Positions 62,610 to 64,000 of a DNA stretch of 64,000 nt are shown piece by piece. This DNA comes from Spinacia oleracea (lineage: Eukaryota; Streptophyta; Magnoliopsida; Caryophyllales; Amaranthaceae). The stretch spans positions 54,104,517-54,168,516 of the forward strand of contig NC_079490.1 of the NCBI RefSeq assembly GCF_020520425.1, in the 5' to 3' direction. How positions within the stretch are numbered: position 1 is the stretch's first letter; each line of letters starts with the position of its first letter. The notes beneath the pieces were generated by a model. That model did no database searches. It had not been told where the DNA came from and was given only the letters and a program-made list of their open reading frames with translations. A program made the translations under genes and the position numbers.

Positions 62610-63250
62610 CCTTAAGGGGTGTTGTATAATGCGGGCATGCGACGACGAGCAAGGGAGCTCGTCGCCCGTGCGGCACGAATGCAATGAGCAAGGGCGTAGT
62701 GCACGAGCACAAGGCAGCAGCCCTGCCTTGTGTCGTGTGCCACGAGCAATGAACGAATGGGCATGGGCGAAGGGCGAGCCAAGGCAGTCGCGTGTGGGCA
62801 GCAAGCGAGCTGCGCCACAACGCGCGCTGCCTCGCACAAGTGCGCGCAGCCTCGCGCGCAGCGAGCGCAAGCTCGCGTGCCACGAGCGCTGCGCCCAGCA
62901 CTGCTCGCGCGCGCAGCGCGCGATGTCGCTCGCCCAGCGAGCGATGTCGCGCACCAGCGAGCGATGGCTCGCCCCAGCGAGCGATGGCTCGCGCGCGCAG
63001 CGCGCGATGTCGCTCGCCCAGCGAGCGATGTCGCGCCCCAGCGAGCGATGGCTCGCGCGCACAGCGAGCGAGCCAGCGCGCCCAGCAAGCGATCTCGCGC
63101 GCGCACTGCGAGCGATAGCTCGCGTGCGATGGGGCGCTGTGCGGAGGCTTGCGATGAGACAGCAGCAGCTAAGCGACGAGCGCATGGGCTGCGCGCACAT
63201 GGCCAGCAATGGCTGTGTGCGTACGGCCCATGGGCGTGCAACGCGTAGGG
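62610..63250 (+). repeat. GC-rich palindromic island in the copia-D leader
   Basis: A strongly GC-rich stretch in AT-rich DNA, rich in GCGAGCGATGGCTCGC, CGCTCGCCCAGCGAGCG and GCGCGCAGCGCGC. An about 83-bp unit occurs at roughly 62910 and again at 62993. Five reading frames are open through it, on both strands, giving only Arg/Ala/Ser-rich low-complexity products, so it is not read as a gene. Confidence 0.8.
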
Positions 63251-64000
63251 TGTTTGCGTTACGATTAGATCGTTTTGAATGTTTAATTTGAAAATTTCAG
63301 TTCACGTAATTTTAATTAATTTTAAAATTAATAATTTGAATTAATTTCTTGGATTTTAATTTTGAATATTATAATTATAATAAATGGAATTTATTCTAAT
63401 TATTTTACTAAAATTAAAATCATGAATTAATTTAAATGCGACTGAAATTAAATTAAATTTTTGGATTCAATTATAAATTTATATGAGCTTTAAATTTTAA
63501 TTAAATTTGTATGTTTCCGGTTAGACTAGAAATACAATTTTATGTTTAAAATTAGTAAAGCATATGAATTTATTGGTTTGAGTGGGAGCGCTTTTTAGTC
63601 ATAAACTCTTGATTAGGTCTACAAATCCTTAAGGTTAAAACAACTCGATTAGAATTAATAAGGACTGAATAATTGGTAGATTATTAATGCCCTTGATTAA
63701 TTGCTGCAAATGTTTACGTGATGCATAATGTGTTTTACTAACCAGCTATGTGGGCCATTCATGATAATGAATGGGTGAATGGTATATATTGTATATGTAC
63801 TGTTTTGCAGGTTATGAAGTGACTAGTATGGCCCAAATAGGATAGAAAATATGGTCTGCGTACCATTAATTTGAATGTAATTGGTCTAAAGCACCAAAAG
63901 TTATTTTTCAATTCAAAATGGTCTGCGTACCATCAAATAGTTGTAATTAGTTATAGCTTATCCTATTTGAAGAAAATGGTGCCTCCCACGGAGATTTTCA
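63251..64000 (+). other. Copia-D leader, distal part
   Basis: AT-rich. It contains ATGGTCTGCGTACCAT twice (about 63852 and 63920), a motif also found in the copia-B leader, and an ACTAGTATGGCCCA element (63824) shared with it. No gag start recognised before the edge. Confidence 0.6.

Larger units (their letters stand above)
60454..64000 (+). mobile_element. Copia-D: plus-strand member of the copia-C family (5' LTR, primer site, leader)
   Basis: 5' LTR, primer site and over 2.1 kb of leader; gag has not started by the right edge. It inserted about 160 bp after the PMD-like fragment. It is the inverted partner of 1-1595. Confidence 0.9.

Noticed and set aside
62554..63291. Five long overlapping open frames (up to 220 codons) on both strands
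   Set aside because: They exist because a GC-rich palindromic repeat lacks stop codons. Products are Arg/Ala/Ser low-complexity with no domain, and the block is a retrotransposon leader.

Overview
The window is a repeat-rich stretch of a flowering-plant nuclear genome. It is AT-rich and made almost entirely of nested plant transposons: Ty1/copia LTR elements primed by initiator tRNA-Met, CACTA (En/Spm) DNA transposons, and fragments of LTR elements with very long LTRs. I found no intact host gene, no rRNA or tRNA, no CRISPR and nothing bacterial. The species cannot be fixed from what I can see.

Layout. 1-1595 is the 5' end of a minus-strand copia element (copia-C: leader, primer site, 1387-bp LTR). 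It is inserted in the transposase of a plus-strand CACTA element (CACTA-A, 1596-27324). CACTA-A carries a decayed TNP2-type transposase (1596-3815), a 74-bp self-complementary repeat (5323-5710) and a second, multi-exon gene joining a Transposase_24-like region to an Ulp1/C48 cysteine protease (5825-26577). That second gene is internally triplicated: a 6.3-7.1 kb block from exon 1 to the last intron lies three times head to tail. Each block holds an LTR remnant, an (AC)12 tract and a 161-bp satellite (about 11, 16 and 16 units). The true first exon occurs only before copy 1 and the last exon only after copy 3. CACTA-A ends at 27324 with TIR CACTAGTG and subterminal hairpins.

27325-33226 is a minus-strand CACTA element (CACTA-B) with a frameshifted TNP2/DUF4218/DUF4216 transposase. 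It sits in the pol gene of a minus-strand copia element (copia-B, 5' LTR at 41737-42767). The copia-B gag and leader were separately hit by a deleted LTR element with TSD CTTAG (34261-37007) and by a related solo LTR (37885-39643). The whole 28645-43379 block is then repeated as a head-to-tail tandem duplication (43380-58116, unit 14,735 bp, 2-bp junction microhomology), with only scattered substitutions and no net indel.

From 58117 to 60453 lies the least repetitive sequence, with a TATA box and a broken plant-mobile-domain (PMD)-like gene. From 60454 to the end is another copy of the copia-C family, on the plus strand (LTR 60454-61835, primer site, leader with a 600-bp GC-rich palindromic island). 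The window is therefore bounded by two members of one copia family in opposite orientation.

Order of events inferred from nesting: copia-B into low-copy DNA; gypsy-like insertions and CACTA-B into copia-B; CACTA-A into CACTA-B; copia-C into CACTA-A. The gene triplication came after the LTR remnant entered the last intron. The 14.7-kb tandem duplication came after the nesting it contains.
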